Source: Escarpia spicata
Lineage: Eukaryota > Annelida > Polychaeta > Sabellida > Siboglinidae
Reading direction: 5' to 3'
NCBI GenBank assembly: GCA_963995525.1
Contig: OZ023217.1
Span: forward strand, 23,232,081-23,296,080
DNA: 64,000 bases
Shown: positions 11,802 through 22,639 of the stretch, one piece after another
Position numbering within the stretch: position 1 is the first letter of the stretch
Layout of the letters: each line of letters begins with the position of its first letter
Position numbers and translations under genes: made by a program
The notes under the pieces: generated by a model
The model's input: the letters and a program-made list of their open reading frames with translations, nothing else
What the model was told of the DNA's origin: nothing
Databases searched by the model: none

Positions 11802-12110
11802 CCAACACAATGATCTCCGCATCTCTATATTGGTTAGCATCGGCTGTGTTCTTGCATCTGTACTTTCCGCCGTCTTTCAGTTCTACTGACATGATGATCA
11901 ATTCATAATTTCCAGATGTGTCGGTGTTCAGATGAAACTTCGTTTTGTTTAATACTACTGTATTCATGAAAGTGATCGATTGTGAACTGTAACTACTTGT
12001 GATGTACTCTAACCAACTATATTGACCGATTGCTGCACAGGAGAGTGATACATTGCGTCCGACCTTTGTAGCGACATTTCTTGGTGTCCGGATGAATTGT
12101 CCATTTGTCA
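11802..12110 (-). CDS. Ig-superfamily surface protein, Ig-domain exon 1
   Basis: This exon has 309 nt, with phase 1 at both ends. The acceptor is 'tgtttttgcag' (ending 12,111) and the donor is GTACGG (from 11,801). The ~103 residues form a V-like Ig domain: 'NVSLSCAAIG' with the B-strand cysteine, 'YSWLEYI' with the core tryptophan, and 'LKDGGKYRCKN', the D-x-G-x-Y-x-C motif. Two N-glycosylation sites are visible (NVS, NKT). An in-frame ATG at 12,150 would add about 14 residues through the acceptor, but that leader is a weak signal peptide and the acceptor is good. I therefore place the true start in an unseen upstream exon ending in phase 1. Confidence 0.9.
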
Positions 12111-12181
12111 CTGCAAAAACACAATACATTCGAAAGACAACAGTTTGCATTATTTACATATTAGGAAATACGCTTATTGTA

Positions 12182-12184
12182 ATG

Positions 12185-12237
<53 letters not shown>

Positions 12238-12265
12238 TATATATACATATATATACATATATTAT
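12182..12265. repeat. (TA)n simple repeat
   Basis: Runs of 'ta' with short interruptions upstream of Ig exon 1. Confidence 0.95.
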
Positions 12266-12564
12266 GATAACAAGTATATAAATGCTTACATTGTGTTTGA
12301 GAAAATGCTAGTTTGAAATTCATTAACGTATAAACAATCGTGCAGAATCGTTTGATTCTGTGTTGCTTAGTGTATCCTCTGATCCTTCAGCAAACCATTT
12401 TTGCCATGCAAATGTTTTTGATGAGCCAACGTTGAACCACGAATTGTTTTGTAAACAACACCGTAAAATTTCATTTTAAAATATTTGCATGCGAACAAAA
12501 GACCGAAACCACGGCGATGAGTAGCATTTAAGGAAAAACAAAACGTGTCGTACTGTTTGCTCAC

Positions 12565-12719
12565 GTCTTGAGCTTTCCATGATTTTTCTCAGCTGGTGGG
12601 TCAGCTGAACAATAATAAATTTTGTATTCGGCTCCGCGGTCTGACATACAAAAGATTGAGTCTGCAGCTTCAAGGACAACATCTTCTCTATCATCTGGAC
12701 AGTGTGCAAGTTGGGTAGT
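12565..12719 (-). CDS. Possible unassigned exon
   Basis: On the minus strand an AG acceptor ('ggtatgcag', ending 12,720) and a good donor (GTGAGC, from 12,564) bound 155 nt. One frame gives about 51 residues with paired cysteines (AHCPDD, IFCMSD, YYCSADPP) and a protein-like composition. It would start in phase 0 and end in phase 2, so it cannot join Ig exon 1 directly. Another frame would end in phase 1 but looks random. This may be an exon of another gene, or chance. Confidence 0.25.
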
Positions 12720-12849
12720 CTGCATACCACCATCAATCATATTGTTTGATTGAATAATCATCCTAGATCAGACATCAACAATTTTGGTAGGTGTGGGTTT
12801 ATAGTTTTATTTTTCGAGATGACAAAAACGTTGACAGTTGGTAATGGAC

Positions 12850-13375
12850 CTGACCCTCATATTGCGATCGGTCAGCATTACCTGAAGTGCGTGGAGAACG
12901 TCCCCTACCCCGAAAGTATATCTTTAGCGAGGGTGACGCGGAAGTAGACGTGCGAGTGAGGTTAGGCAAGGCCTCAGCAGTGTTCTAAAGGCTACTTCCT
13001 GTATGGTTCAGTACCACAACCAGTAAGGCTATAAAACTACGTCTCTACTTATCAATTGTAATACAAGCAGCGATATGTGCCTGCGAGCCGTGGAAAAATA
13101 CAGTGAGGATATCCAACAAATTAGACATTTTCCACCGGCGATGCCTTCGGTTCATATTGGGCATATCATGGAGAGAGCACATCACCAATGAAGAAGTGAC
13201 GAGGAGGGCAGGTCTGGATAGCCTGCATGACATCGTCAAATGTAGGCGAAGGAGACTAGCTGGGCATGTACTATGTCTACCGAGGGAGAGACTTGCGCAT
13301 ATAGCGATGGTGTGGGTATCGGTGGTAACAGGAAAAGAGGAAGGTCGATTAAGACCTGTTCTAGATCAGATCTAA
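12850..13375 (+). pseudogene. LINE ORF2 C-terminal remnant
   Basis: A plus-strand frame from about 13,090 encodes 'RISNKLDIFHRRCLRFILG' followed by 'SWREHITNEEVTRRAGL' and 'RRRRLAGHVLCLPRERLAH'. This is the conserved C-terminal tail (ending 'RLAGHV.R.P') found after the reverse transcriptase of RTE/I-like LINEs. Upstream, 12,935-13,080, a second frame gives 'DAEVDVRVRLGKASAVF' and 'IKLRLYLSIV', the preceding part of the same domain. At least one frameshift separates the two parts. The remnant ends at the (AG)n run. Confidence 0.8.
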
Positions 13376-13385
13376 ACAAAATAGT

Positions 13386-13716
<331 letters not shown>

Positions 13717-13814
13717 AGACAGACATACAGAGACAGACAGACAGACAAACAGACAAACAGACAGACAGACAGACAGAGAGACAGACAGAGCCAGAGACAG
13801 AGAGAAAGCACAGA

Positions 13815-14640
13815 AATAGCAAGTCGAAAAAACCTTCAAACCATACCGTAGTAGGTGTGCCTGGTTTAAATCGTTGTTATGAATTCCGATTCGGTCTTTC
13901 AAATGTTGCCGAAAAGTGCCAACCATTTCTGCATTGTCTCAAGCAACGCTGAAAATCGGCCCTTTTATCGCTAATAAAAGGATGATATTGTCATTCATAG
14001 TCAACGGTTTAGCCAAGGAAAACTGCTCCATAATAGCACATAATCAATTTCTGTTGTTGTTTCCAATTTCCATTTCTTAGCGAGGATCTCGCGGGCCAAC
14101 TGGAACAGGAGTAAACAGCCTAGTGTAGACGACCACTGGGTACGATAGAGGGAGAGATGTAGAGAGTTAACAAGAAAAGCGGAAGAAGCTACCATTTAGT
14201 TGACGTGGACCCCCACCCCGCAAGGGAGCAAGGGGTAACACTAGAAGAAGATCGTAGCGTTTGATAACGAATATTATTCACAATTAATTAATTCCAACCG
14301 TTTCCATATTACATTAACTATAATTATGTTCGAAAGTTGCCTTCGTTCAGAACACACCATTCGAAGAAAAAACCTTAATGTTCGAGAAATATAATTGTTA
14401 ACGTTCTTCCTTTGATGACATTTCAGTTCCTTGTTTGGTGAAACCCAGCAGATTCTATTAAATACATAAAATGGTGCCAAGATTTATATTAGGATACTGT
14501 CGATTTACCTTGCAACGAAAAACAGCAAATCAGAGTGACGCTTAATAAGGTACACATGTTAGCATTTAGAATATTGTAGAGTAATTTCTATAAATGCCAC
14601 ATATAATGCCCATACTATGCCATGTTATCTCAGTCACGTG
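13815..14640. other. Intergenic, nothing recognised
   Basis: No recognisable coding or repeat family between the AG run and the palindrome. Confidence 0.4.
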
Positions 14641-14735
14641 ACAAAGTCCTTCACAATAACGACGCCATATTTGTTTGGCGATAAACGTCACGCGTTCCAT
14701 ATTCCATACCCATTAATTATGTATAGTATATTATA

Positions 14736-14768
<33 letters not shown>

Positions 14769-14868
14769 TATATTATAATATACTATACATAATTAATGGG
14801 TATGGAATATGGAACGCGTGATGTTTATCGCCAAACAAATATGGCGGCGCTATTGTCACGGACTTTGT
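14641..14868. repeat. Long near-perfect palindrome, arms ~110 bp
   Basis: The left arm, 14,641-~14,750, is matched in reverse complement by ~14,759-14,868 with only a few mismatches near the outer ends. Both arms share 'gccatatttgtttggcgat' and 'cattaattatgtatagtat'. The centre is TA repeats. It could fold into a very long hairpin and may be a foldback MITE. Confidence 0.95.
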
Positions 14869-14869
14869 A

Positions 14870-14907
<38 letters not shown>

Positions 14908-14989
14908 TGATATAATTTATATATATTATATATACGTATATATTATATACTGTATTATATATATATATATACTATGTATATATACACAT

Positions 14990-15007
14990 CGTCTGTCTAG
15001 AGTCAAA
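14990..15007 (+). repeat. Left member of an 18-bp inverted repeat pair
   Basis: 'cgtctgtctagagtcaaa' is the exact reverse complement of 18,230-18,247. Outside both copies lies TA-repeat DNA. The pair encloses 3.26 kb containing the LTR element. Confidence 0.85.
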
Positions 15008-15089
15008 TATGTGTAAATCCAAAACAGACGTTTCCTGTACACTGTAAATCAATAAAACGTTTATTAAAATACCTGTATTAAACAAAACA

Positions 15090-15600
15090 CAGTCTTAATA
15101 CACTTGATTATGAGGAAAGCAGTCAGAAATGATACAGAAATGTTAAATCTGGTGTACATATGTTATTTTTGGCCACACAACGTATTATTTTTGCACGATA
15201 ATGCAATTGGACATAATTATTTTTGATAATTTCACATAAAAACCTGTATATTACAGTAAATTATGAGGTAAACAGTAACAAATATACTGTAATATTACAT
15301 CTTGTGTGTATTCATTATTGTAGGCATTTGGCCAAAAATTACTTAAACTGTTATGCACAGCAATATAACTGCACTTAAGAAACTTTGAAAATATGAAATA
15401 AAAATAGGTATTATCAAAACGCCCTCTTGTTATTCATAATTATGAGGGAAATGGTAAAACATGATAGAGAAATGTCAAATCTGGTGTACATCCATTATTG
15501 TTTTTGCATTTGGCCAGAACATGTCCATAATTAACAAACTTTGCATTGTAATATAATTGACCTTTTAGCATCTTAAAAATACGAAACACATCACATCTTT
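15090..15600. repeat. Degenerate ~150-180 bp tandem repeats, three copies
   Basis: Units begin near 15,107, 15,258 and 15,437. They share 'attatgagg.aa', 'aaat.tggtgtaca..attattg' and 'atttggcca' blocks. AT-rich and non-coding. Confidence 0.65.
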
Positions 15601-16229
15601 TTGAACAGAGTCAAGTCTTAGCTATCACATTTATCCTCACATGTCTCATCACTATTTGCTGTCATCGACTAACTGCTACCAACACGTGCGATAAGTTTTA
15701 CGTCCATGTAACTGGTAAGACAAGTCCATCGACAAAGCATTCAACATGCGGGAGTGTGGTTGCATCGCGGCTACCCAGTTCGCAGGTCTGCAGCATAGTC
15801 AGCATACTGATTCTCTACATGTGAGGAAATTAAATTGGCACGTTACATTTCACTTGTAAACTCACATTTCTGATAGAGGGCCTCATCTCAAAACACCGAG
15901 GCCAAACTCTGATGACCCAGCTGCTGTGTTCTGTTATTTTGACCAAAGCAACCAAGCAGTCACTCGCTCAGCGCCCTCTGTTATTCAGGTGTGACGTAAT
16001 TATATTGTATACGCTACCAGTTCAAAATCAAAATGGCGTATCGTTGAGTGACTCTGCTTGGTTATTTAAATGCTTTGCTTTAACAGTGTGCCTTTAATGT
16101 ACTTGATCAGCTGACGTCAGCCTCTTCTGTGGCTTCGCCATGATGCTGTATTACAACCTGTTCAACGTTACGATAGTCTGGTGTTGTTTGTGATATTTCC
16201 GTGTTATCGACATAACATAATTTGGCGAC

Positions 16230-16800
16230 AAGGATGGCAGAAGCAAGTTTACCGCCCCCACAAGCGTTTCTCGCTTCACCAGGCGAGCCCACGGTGCCAT
16301 GGACTTGATGGTACGTGAATTTCCAGACATATCTTATGGCCAGCTGCCTTGACGGCGCGAATGTAGCCGAGGCCCGGCGTCGAGCCACACTAATCCACTG
16401 CTTAGGAACAAAGGGACAGCGAATGTTTGCTTCATTGGCAAACACGGACACGTATGATAATTCCGTAACAGCGTTACGGAATCATTTCGGCCCTAAGAGG
16501 AGTGTCATGATGGAGCGATATGTGTTTCGCCAACGCGCACAACACAACGTCCGGGCGAAAACGTGCAAGCGTGCATAACGGCGCTGCATGAACTGTTAGT
16601 GAAGTGTAGTTTTGGGGATCTCACAGAAGAACTAATTCGTGATCAATTGATAGAGAAAACCAGCAATCCGCGATTGCTAATGGAACCGGACACTTTCACA
16701 TTAGCTAAAGCCCTAACATTGGCGTCTCGTATCGAAGTTGCTGTAACCGAAAGCACACGCATTCAGAGACAGGATGAACCTACAACAGACAAGTTCTAGT
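16230..16800 (+). pseudogene. gag remnant of the LTR element
   Basis: Two plus-strand frames overlap near 16,563-16,578. They encode a Ty3/gypsy gag-like sequence: 'TLIHCLGTKGQRMF' and 'ALRNHFGPKRSVMMERYVF', then 'LHELLVKCSFGDLTEELIR' with 'DQLIEKTSN', the typical capsid C-terminus. A single frameshift separates the two. A zinc knuckle follows in another frame near 16,900-17,000. Confidence 0.8.
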
Positions 16801-16879
16801 TGGAGATACCAAGACAATCTTCTAAGGTACAAACAATCTGGGAAGAAACAAAACAAAAGTAGAAGCAACCACATGCATG

Positions 16880-17660
16880 TGCGTTAAGCATGTGGCAATT
16901 GTGGTTATAACTCTCATGCCACAGAAAGTCCTAGATGCCCTGCAATAGGACATAAATATCGGTTGTGCTCCAAAATGAACCATTTTCAGAAATGTTGCCG
17001 GTCTGCAAATCGGGGTACAGTCGGGAAAATTCACCAGTCGGACAAAACTGGTGAACCAGATACAATGATCGTCATTGTTAACTCAGTGAGCGGAGCTTCG
17101 AAACCATTTAAGACGTGTGATCTGTTGCTGGCAGACAGGCCAGTGACACTAGTAATGGACATAGGGGCAAATATGTCAATTCTCAGCGACTCGGTGTACA
17201 AAAAACATTTCCAGGCTTATTCCCTGTGCAAACCTGACAAAACATTATCGACTTACAACGGTACGGAAAGACACACTCAGGAACAATATGACACATGACT
17301 GCAACTGGTACTTAACAGGTTGGCTGAGTATCACATCACACTTAATCGCGAGAAGTGTCAGTTTGCCAGGACGGAAATTCCCAGGGATACCACGTGTCCT
17401 GCAAGGGTGTCCTACCACTACACTCCAACGTGAAAGCAATTGAGGATTTACCAGAACCGACCATTGTAAAGGAAGTTGCTTCCTTTCTGGGCACGACGAA
17501 TTTATTTCTACCTAATATTTGTCCCACACCACTCGGAAACTGCTGAGCAACTTAGATGACTACTACGCAAAGACGCTCAGTGGGAATGGACAGCCGAGCA
17601 AGACCGTCATTGTCAAACCCGAAGCTGGTCCCAACACGTTCGTGCTTGAAGACGGGTCGC
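16880..17660 (+). pseudogene. Zinc knuckle, aspartic protease and RT remnants
   Basis: A Cys/His-rich stretch (C-x2-C..H..C type, 16,890-17,000) is followed by an aspartic-protease block, 'LVMDIGANMSILS'. The catalytic D-T/S-G triad reads D-I-G here. A stop comes at 17,298. Almost at once the sequence jumps to the end of the reverse transcriptase palm, 'LNRLAEYHITLNREKCQFA' then 'GVLPLHSNVKAIEDLPEPT', with most of the RT catalytic core deleted. Several frames are used. The fragment cannot be functional. Confidence 0.8.
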
Positions 17661-18071
17661 GCTGGAACTCACGGCGTTGTGTTATCTATCTATAGATCTA
17701 TCTATCTGTCGGCTATCGTCGGACGCCCACCTTGATGACATCGACATCGGAGGAGGTCTGCCTGCTCAATAACCCGGTTACCCGCAGTACAACAGCCCAG
17801 GCGAAACAGACGTCCGCCACGGTACCTTCACGACTACCTGACAAACTAGTGAACGTTTGTTGTGACTAAACACCAGTGGCTACATTGGTACTTTGAACGG
17901 TTCGTGTGCGCCTCTCTATTGTTCGATTTCGGAACAGTAATCTTTACAGAGAGGGGGAAATATGTTGTGTTCTGTTACTTTAACAGTGTGCCTTTAATGT
18001 ACTTGATCAGCTGACGTCAGCCTCGTTCTGGGGTGAAACGAGGCTCCACCATGATGCTGTATTACAACCTG

Positions 18072-19020
18072 GATAATGGACGTGGATAATGGACTTGTAC
18101 ATAATTTTGATTTTTGAAAACGTCGCGTCAACATAAACGTCAATTTGCATATATTCGCTAGGTGACACCACATATACCGTAAGGATTTAGGTTGTTTTGT
18201 TCCAGTGACCAAAAATGGACTTTCGTAGTTTTGACTCTAGACAGACGACATATATATATTATATATATATAAGGTCTAATGATCGGAAACATGAATTATT
18301 ACTAGACGGCTGATCACTGTTTAACTTCGACTATATGCATGACCAAATATAGTGAAACGTCGACAAAATGGGTCTAAGGAGAAGGGACAAATATGTTGGT
18401 GTAACACCATACTTTCTGTCATACGAAAAAAACACGTAGAAATTACCATTCAGAATGCGGACACCTTAAAAAAGTTTCCTTTCAGAGCTTGGCGAAGTAG
18501 TAAATTCAAAAAGGCTGTAATTGTACGAATGCATAATTGCATAATGTATTAACTGACGAACGCGGCGGCTATTTTCAATTATGTTTATGTATAGTTTTTT
18601 TTTCTAATTTGTCCCGAAATATATCATGTTTGTGTTTGGGAAGCCATAAATTAAAAAATTTCAGTCGTGTTGTAGTATTGCTTACCTGTCTTTGACATTC
18701 ACTCGTGTTGTCATCGTTTGACAAGAGACGCCTAACAATAATTTTGGTTTTGAGAAGTACTCTCAGTTTGGAATTTTCGTAGAACGTTACGTTTGTCCTG
18801 AACAGAAGAAATTAGATTATGTAAGTTTCCTTTGGCTTCATAGCGTTTGGAACATTGATCGGTTGTCATTTTTCTCTAGGTCATTGTGGCGTTTGGACAT
18901 TCTTGATAGTTTGGGTCGGGATCGTTTAGTATTCACGCTTCCCGTGTCGCTAGTTATTCCTCGCTAGTTATTCCGTGTCAGTGATAAGTCAATTGATAAT
19001 TTAATTTACGCTTACATTGC
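18072..19020. other. Intergenic, including the right 18-bp inverted repeat
   Basis: Holds the right inverted repeat (18,230-18,247) and TA repeats. Otherwise there is no recognisable feature. Confidence 0.5.
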
Positions 19021-19028
19021 ACTATTAA

Positions 19029-20019
19029 GAAGAGGCCGGGTGTCCTCTTATCGTAGACTTTGCGTGCCATGCAGCAGGACTCGGTGCCGGCCCACGGATG
19101 TCCGACGAGGCGACAGCGCACGAACTCGCTCTGATGATCACTGCAACATTCGGACGGTAAGCCATTCGGAGCGGTGCCTGAAGTAATGTTCTCGTAGTTC
19201 CGGGGTCACGAGGTAATCGACAGGCTCGCCGGCCAAAGCTAAGTATGCGCTATCTGTGTCGGTTTCACAGTACTCGAACAGCGGACGTTCCACGTACCTG
19301 TCGATGAAATCATAATAGAACTGCAACATGCGCAGTTTGGCCTACTGCAAGACGAAATAGACCACGTATATGGGCAAGGCGAAGTTGACACTTCTCATGC
19401 TCATCTCGATCTGGTAGGCATTGTCGACGATGAGGTCGAGCTGCCGAAAGCAACGTTCGTTGATTATGAGCGATGCCCTCGCCTCCGTGCAGTAGGTGAC
19501 GTCACGGTGGTGATCGACATTGGTGATAGTGCGGACATAGCTGAAATTCCCCATCAACTTATTCGTATCCGCAATGATGGCCTAGTCTGGTTGGATATGT
19601 CCCTCGCGACGCGCCGCGGACACTGCCCCACCGAACCGTCGGAAGCACGGGTTCAGAGTATATTCGACGACCTGATAGACATGCGTCACCCCGAGTCCGT
19701 GTTCCAGGTACCATCGCAAGAGAGGTGTGGCGAGCAAGATCTTGTCACCTCGATAACTCCCAACGAGTGTGCTGCGAGGGCTCGTCATGATGTCGTGTTC
19801 TTCGGCGTATCGATGCATGAACGGTCCAAGGTCATCGCACGTTTTGTAGACGTTCTTGAAGAAGGGCTGCATCTCGGCAAAGTGCGCGCGCAATTCTCCA
19901 GGAATGCGAAGGTCGGACTGGATCATGCCAAACAAGGTTCCGATGCGCACACCTGCCAGTATCTGTTGTGACGTCATATCGGGGGGGGGGGGGTCCCAGG
20001 GGAACGTTCCCAACATCAC
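19029..20019 (-). pseudogene. Broken family B DNA polymerase gene
   Basis: On the minus strand one frame runs for about 880 bp with two in-frame TAG codons (19,584-19,582 and 19,344-19,342). After a stop at 19,140 it continues in another frame to 19,029. Family B signatures: an 'ADTNKLMGNFSYV' block (motif B region, K..GN.(S/F)YG) just after the first stop; 'FEYCETDTDSAY' with motif C DTDS at 19,249-19,260; and 'YDKRTPGLF' at 19,029-19,057. This is the large polB type with a 'YDKRTPGLF' block seen in many invertebrate genomes, probably from a viral or self-synthesising transposon source. Motif A and the exonuclease domain were not seen. A poly-G tract at 19,981-19,992 limits the 5' end. Confidence 0.85.
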
Positions 20020-20395
20020 GACGCCATTGTGCGGAAGTGTATAGCGTGTAGAACTGACTAATCAGCGACGAGTAGTTAGAGAATGGGATGTTATTAAACT
20101 GGCAGGGGATTTAAAGTTGGAGGACGTAAGAATGACCAATCGGCAACGAGTATTTAGAAATGGGTGGATGTTATTAAAATGGCGGGTGACTTACAGCGGG
20201 ACCACCCGACCCGACGACGCCACTTTGCGGAAGTGTGGAGCGTGTAGAACTGACCAATCAGCGACGAGTATTTAGACAATCGTGGGATTTCATTAAAATG
20301 ACGGGAAATTTAAAATTGGAAGACGTAAGACTAATCATTCGGCGACGAGTAGTTATAAAATGGGCAGACGTTATTAAAATGATACAAAGCCCGCC
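20015..20395. repeat. Degenerate tandem repeats upstream of the polymerase relic
   Basis: Four units begin near 20,050, 20,131, 20,247 and 20,330. They share 'actgaccaatcagcgacgag', 'ttattaaaatggcggg' and 'ttggaggacgtaag' blocks. The 'gacgacgcca.tttgcggaag' block recurs at about 20,020 and 20,215. Confidence 0.8.
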
Positions 20396-20399
20396 CCGT

Positions 20400-21365
20400 T
20401 TCTAGAAGTTTCGGTGGGAGAGGTCGAATTGGTGTCGCACCTAGCGGTGTCGTGGGTGTTTGTTTTGTGATGCTGACGGTTTTGAGTGGCGCCCCCTATC
20501 GGTTTTGTTGGGTTAATATTCGGACGCTTAGCGAAGCGGTGCCGAGCGATTTGATTGTTGATGGTGTGGTGTTTGTGTTGTGAGGCCGATGCCAATGGCG
20601 GCGTCGCCTATCGACGTTGGTCGGTTGAGATTCCGGCGGCATTTGGCGAAGAGACCGAGCGGGTCGATGGGCAGAGCCGAGGGTAGAATGAGGTATCACG
20701 ATAAGACGCGATGAATGAGAGTTTTAGTAATTCGACGAATCGTTATTTATCTGAGATGGTGTGTGTGGGAGCAGCTGGGATAGGTATAGGGCGGTGTTAT
20801 AGTGTAACCCACATGTGTCTTGATAGCCGTTTGTGACACCTCGTCATTGGACGGGGACCTTTGAAGTCACGTGACCTGAAACGAACTAGTTTCAGTCGAC
20901 GTGTCAGGTATTGGTGTTGGGTGTCGCGGCCTAGCGGTGTCGTGTGTGTTTGTTTTGTGAGGCTCAGGATTTGGAGTGGCGCCGCCTATCGGTTTTGGTT
21001 GGTTAAGATTCCTACGCTTAGCAAAGGGTGGCCGAGCGATTTGATTGGGGTCGGTGGTGTCGCCGCCTAACTGTGGTGTGTTGTTTATTTTGTGAGGCTG
21101 ACGCTTATGATGGTGCCACCTATCTGCGTTGGTCGGTTAATATTCCGAAGGCGTTTGGCGAAAAAGACCGGGTGAAGCCGAGACTAAAATGAGGTGTCAC
21201 GCCCGACGTGTGATCGTTTGTGACGCCGGCAGTGCCTTTAACTGGTTCATTGACGAATCATTATTTATCCGACGTGGTGTATGTGGGAGCTGGGATAGGT
21301 ATAGGTCGGTTTTATAGTGTAACCCGTATGTGATTTTGATAGCCGTGGGAGGGAAGATAGAACGG
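20400..21365. repeat. ~500-bp duplicated GC-richer units
   Basis: 20,420-20,830 is repeated at 20,915-21,345. Shared blocks: 'gcctagcggtgtcgtg.gtg', 'gcgcc.cctatcggttttg', 'gccgagcgatttgattg' and 'gctgggataggtatagg'. No convincing protein was found in any frame. Confidence 0.75.
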
Positions 21366-21931
21366 CATAGTAAGCTAAATTAATAAGTAGTAATAGACTT
21401 TCCAACTAATATACTTTTTAGTCACGATTACAATGCATACAACATACGAAAACGATTTCTTTATACATATGCATAATATATAATATTTACATAATGTATA
21501 TAAAAATAGGATTTATGATGATAAATTCGAGACGTTTCTGTGTTGAAATGCCCCCGCTAACTTAAAACCGACCCCTTGTTATTTTTGGTGAACAGTGCTA
21601 CGCGACCGTGCGTGAGCGCGCGTGGAAATTTCTCCGGTAACTTAGAACTGATAAAAACAGCCGATGCCGTTTTTCGTAGCATCGTCGGCTGACGCGCGTG
21701 GCGATGATGTATGGAAGCGCTCGGTTTTACCGCGAACGCGCTTGGAAATTTTCCCGCTAAATTAGAATTGGAATTTTTTTATTTATCTGACGAAATATTT
21801 TTCAGTCGATAGCGGGAGAAGTTCTTTAATAAAAATTCCGGCAGCGCGTGTAAAAGGCGGGAGTAACTACGACTCTGTTAGATTTGGCCGATCCGACGTA
21901 GACGAACTGACGTGTATTGGTCCTAAATATG

Positions 21932-21969
<38 letters not shown>

Positions 21970-22100
21970 TGGGTTGGGATGGCACACCTTTATCCTCGTG
22001 GTGCAACCCGGGTGCCGGTCCGATAGGGCCGGTTTCTAAAAGTTCTGCCCATCACTGTTGGGCGGGGTTCTTAGCGGTGTTGTTTGTACGCCCGTGTGTT
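21366..22100. other. GC-richer spacer with short internal repeats
   Basis: 'gcgcgtggaaatttctccg.taa' type blocks occur at about 21,618 and 21,738. 'ggcgggagtaactacgactc' type blocks occur at about 21,857 and 21,943. A small hairpin (gccgatg/catcgtcggc) lies near 21,660-21,690. No gene was found. It may be the terminal region of the polymerase-bearing element. Confidence 0.5.
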
Positions 22101-22475
22101 CCGGTTATGGCGTGACAGATGTCAGCCTCAAGTGAAGGATGAGTCGCTGCTCTCGATCCCTAGGCGTACCTGAAAAGAGTGGGGTAAAATGGGCGTTCTG
22201 ACACAGTTGCCAAAAGCGAAATGATACCAACATCGTAAGGTTATGGAGTTCGCCTACTATGGAGAAGATGAAAAACATCCCGTCGCGCATTCCCTCTCAT
22301 GCACGCGGGTGTCCTGGTTAGCATACATGTATGTCAACAGCTTCGTTTTTAATCGTTACGTAATGATTACCAAGATACCACCTCCCCATGTAAAGCTCAT
22401 TGACGTTTGATCTCTCACCTGGCTAGATGTTCTTTATAGACGGCCGTTAACACACAGGAATTTAAAATTCGGAAA
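22101..22475 (+). repeat. Dispersed repeat R2, copy 1
   Basis: Aligns end to end with 25,311-25,700, sharing long blocks such as 'ctgctctcgatccctaggcg' and 'atgcacgcgggtgtcctgg'. Differences are mainly point changes. Unknown family. Confidence 0.85.
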
Positions 22476-22639
22476 CACCTCCAATAAAACCCATAAAAAC
22501 CTCCCAACAAAACCCTCAACGGTGGTCAGCTAACAAACTACTGAATATACAGTGGTCAAAGTTAACAGTCACCACAACATATGTTCACTGCGAGGTCATC
22601 CCGCCACTACCATCGCAACGACAACGATATGTCAATGAA

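Larger units (their letters stand above)
15922..18071 (+). mobile_element. Gypsy-like LTR retrotransposon, internally deleted
   Basis: The 5' and 3' direct repeats both begin 'TG(C/T)TGTGTTCTGTTA' (15,922 and 17,963). They share 'taacagtgtgcctttaatg' and continue through 'ttgatcagctgacgtcagc' and 'catgatgctgtattacaac'. The 3' copy lacks about 110 bp present in the 5' copy. A polypurine tract, gagagggggaaa (17,949-17,960), sits just before the 3' copy, as expected for an LTR element. The interior carries gag, protease and reverse transcriptase debris in order. The ~2.15-kb length is far short of a full gypsy element. Confidence 0.85.

Noticed and set aside
11773..12150. Ig gene start at the in-frame ATG at 12,150
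   Set aside because: That frame runs through a good 3' splice site. The leader is a poor signal peptide, and a phase-1 upstream exon fits the other exons better.
19507..19971. 154-codon plus-strand frame
   Set aside because: It is the antisense shadow of the polymerase relic, which carries recognisable motifs on the minus strand.
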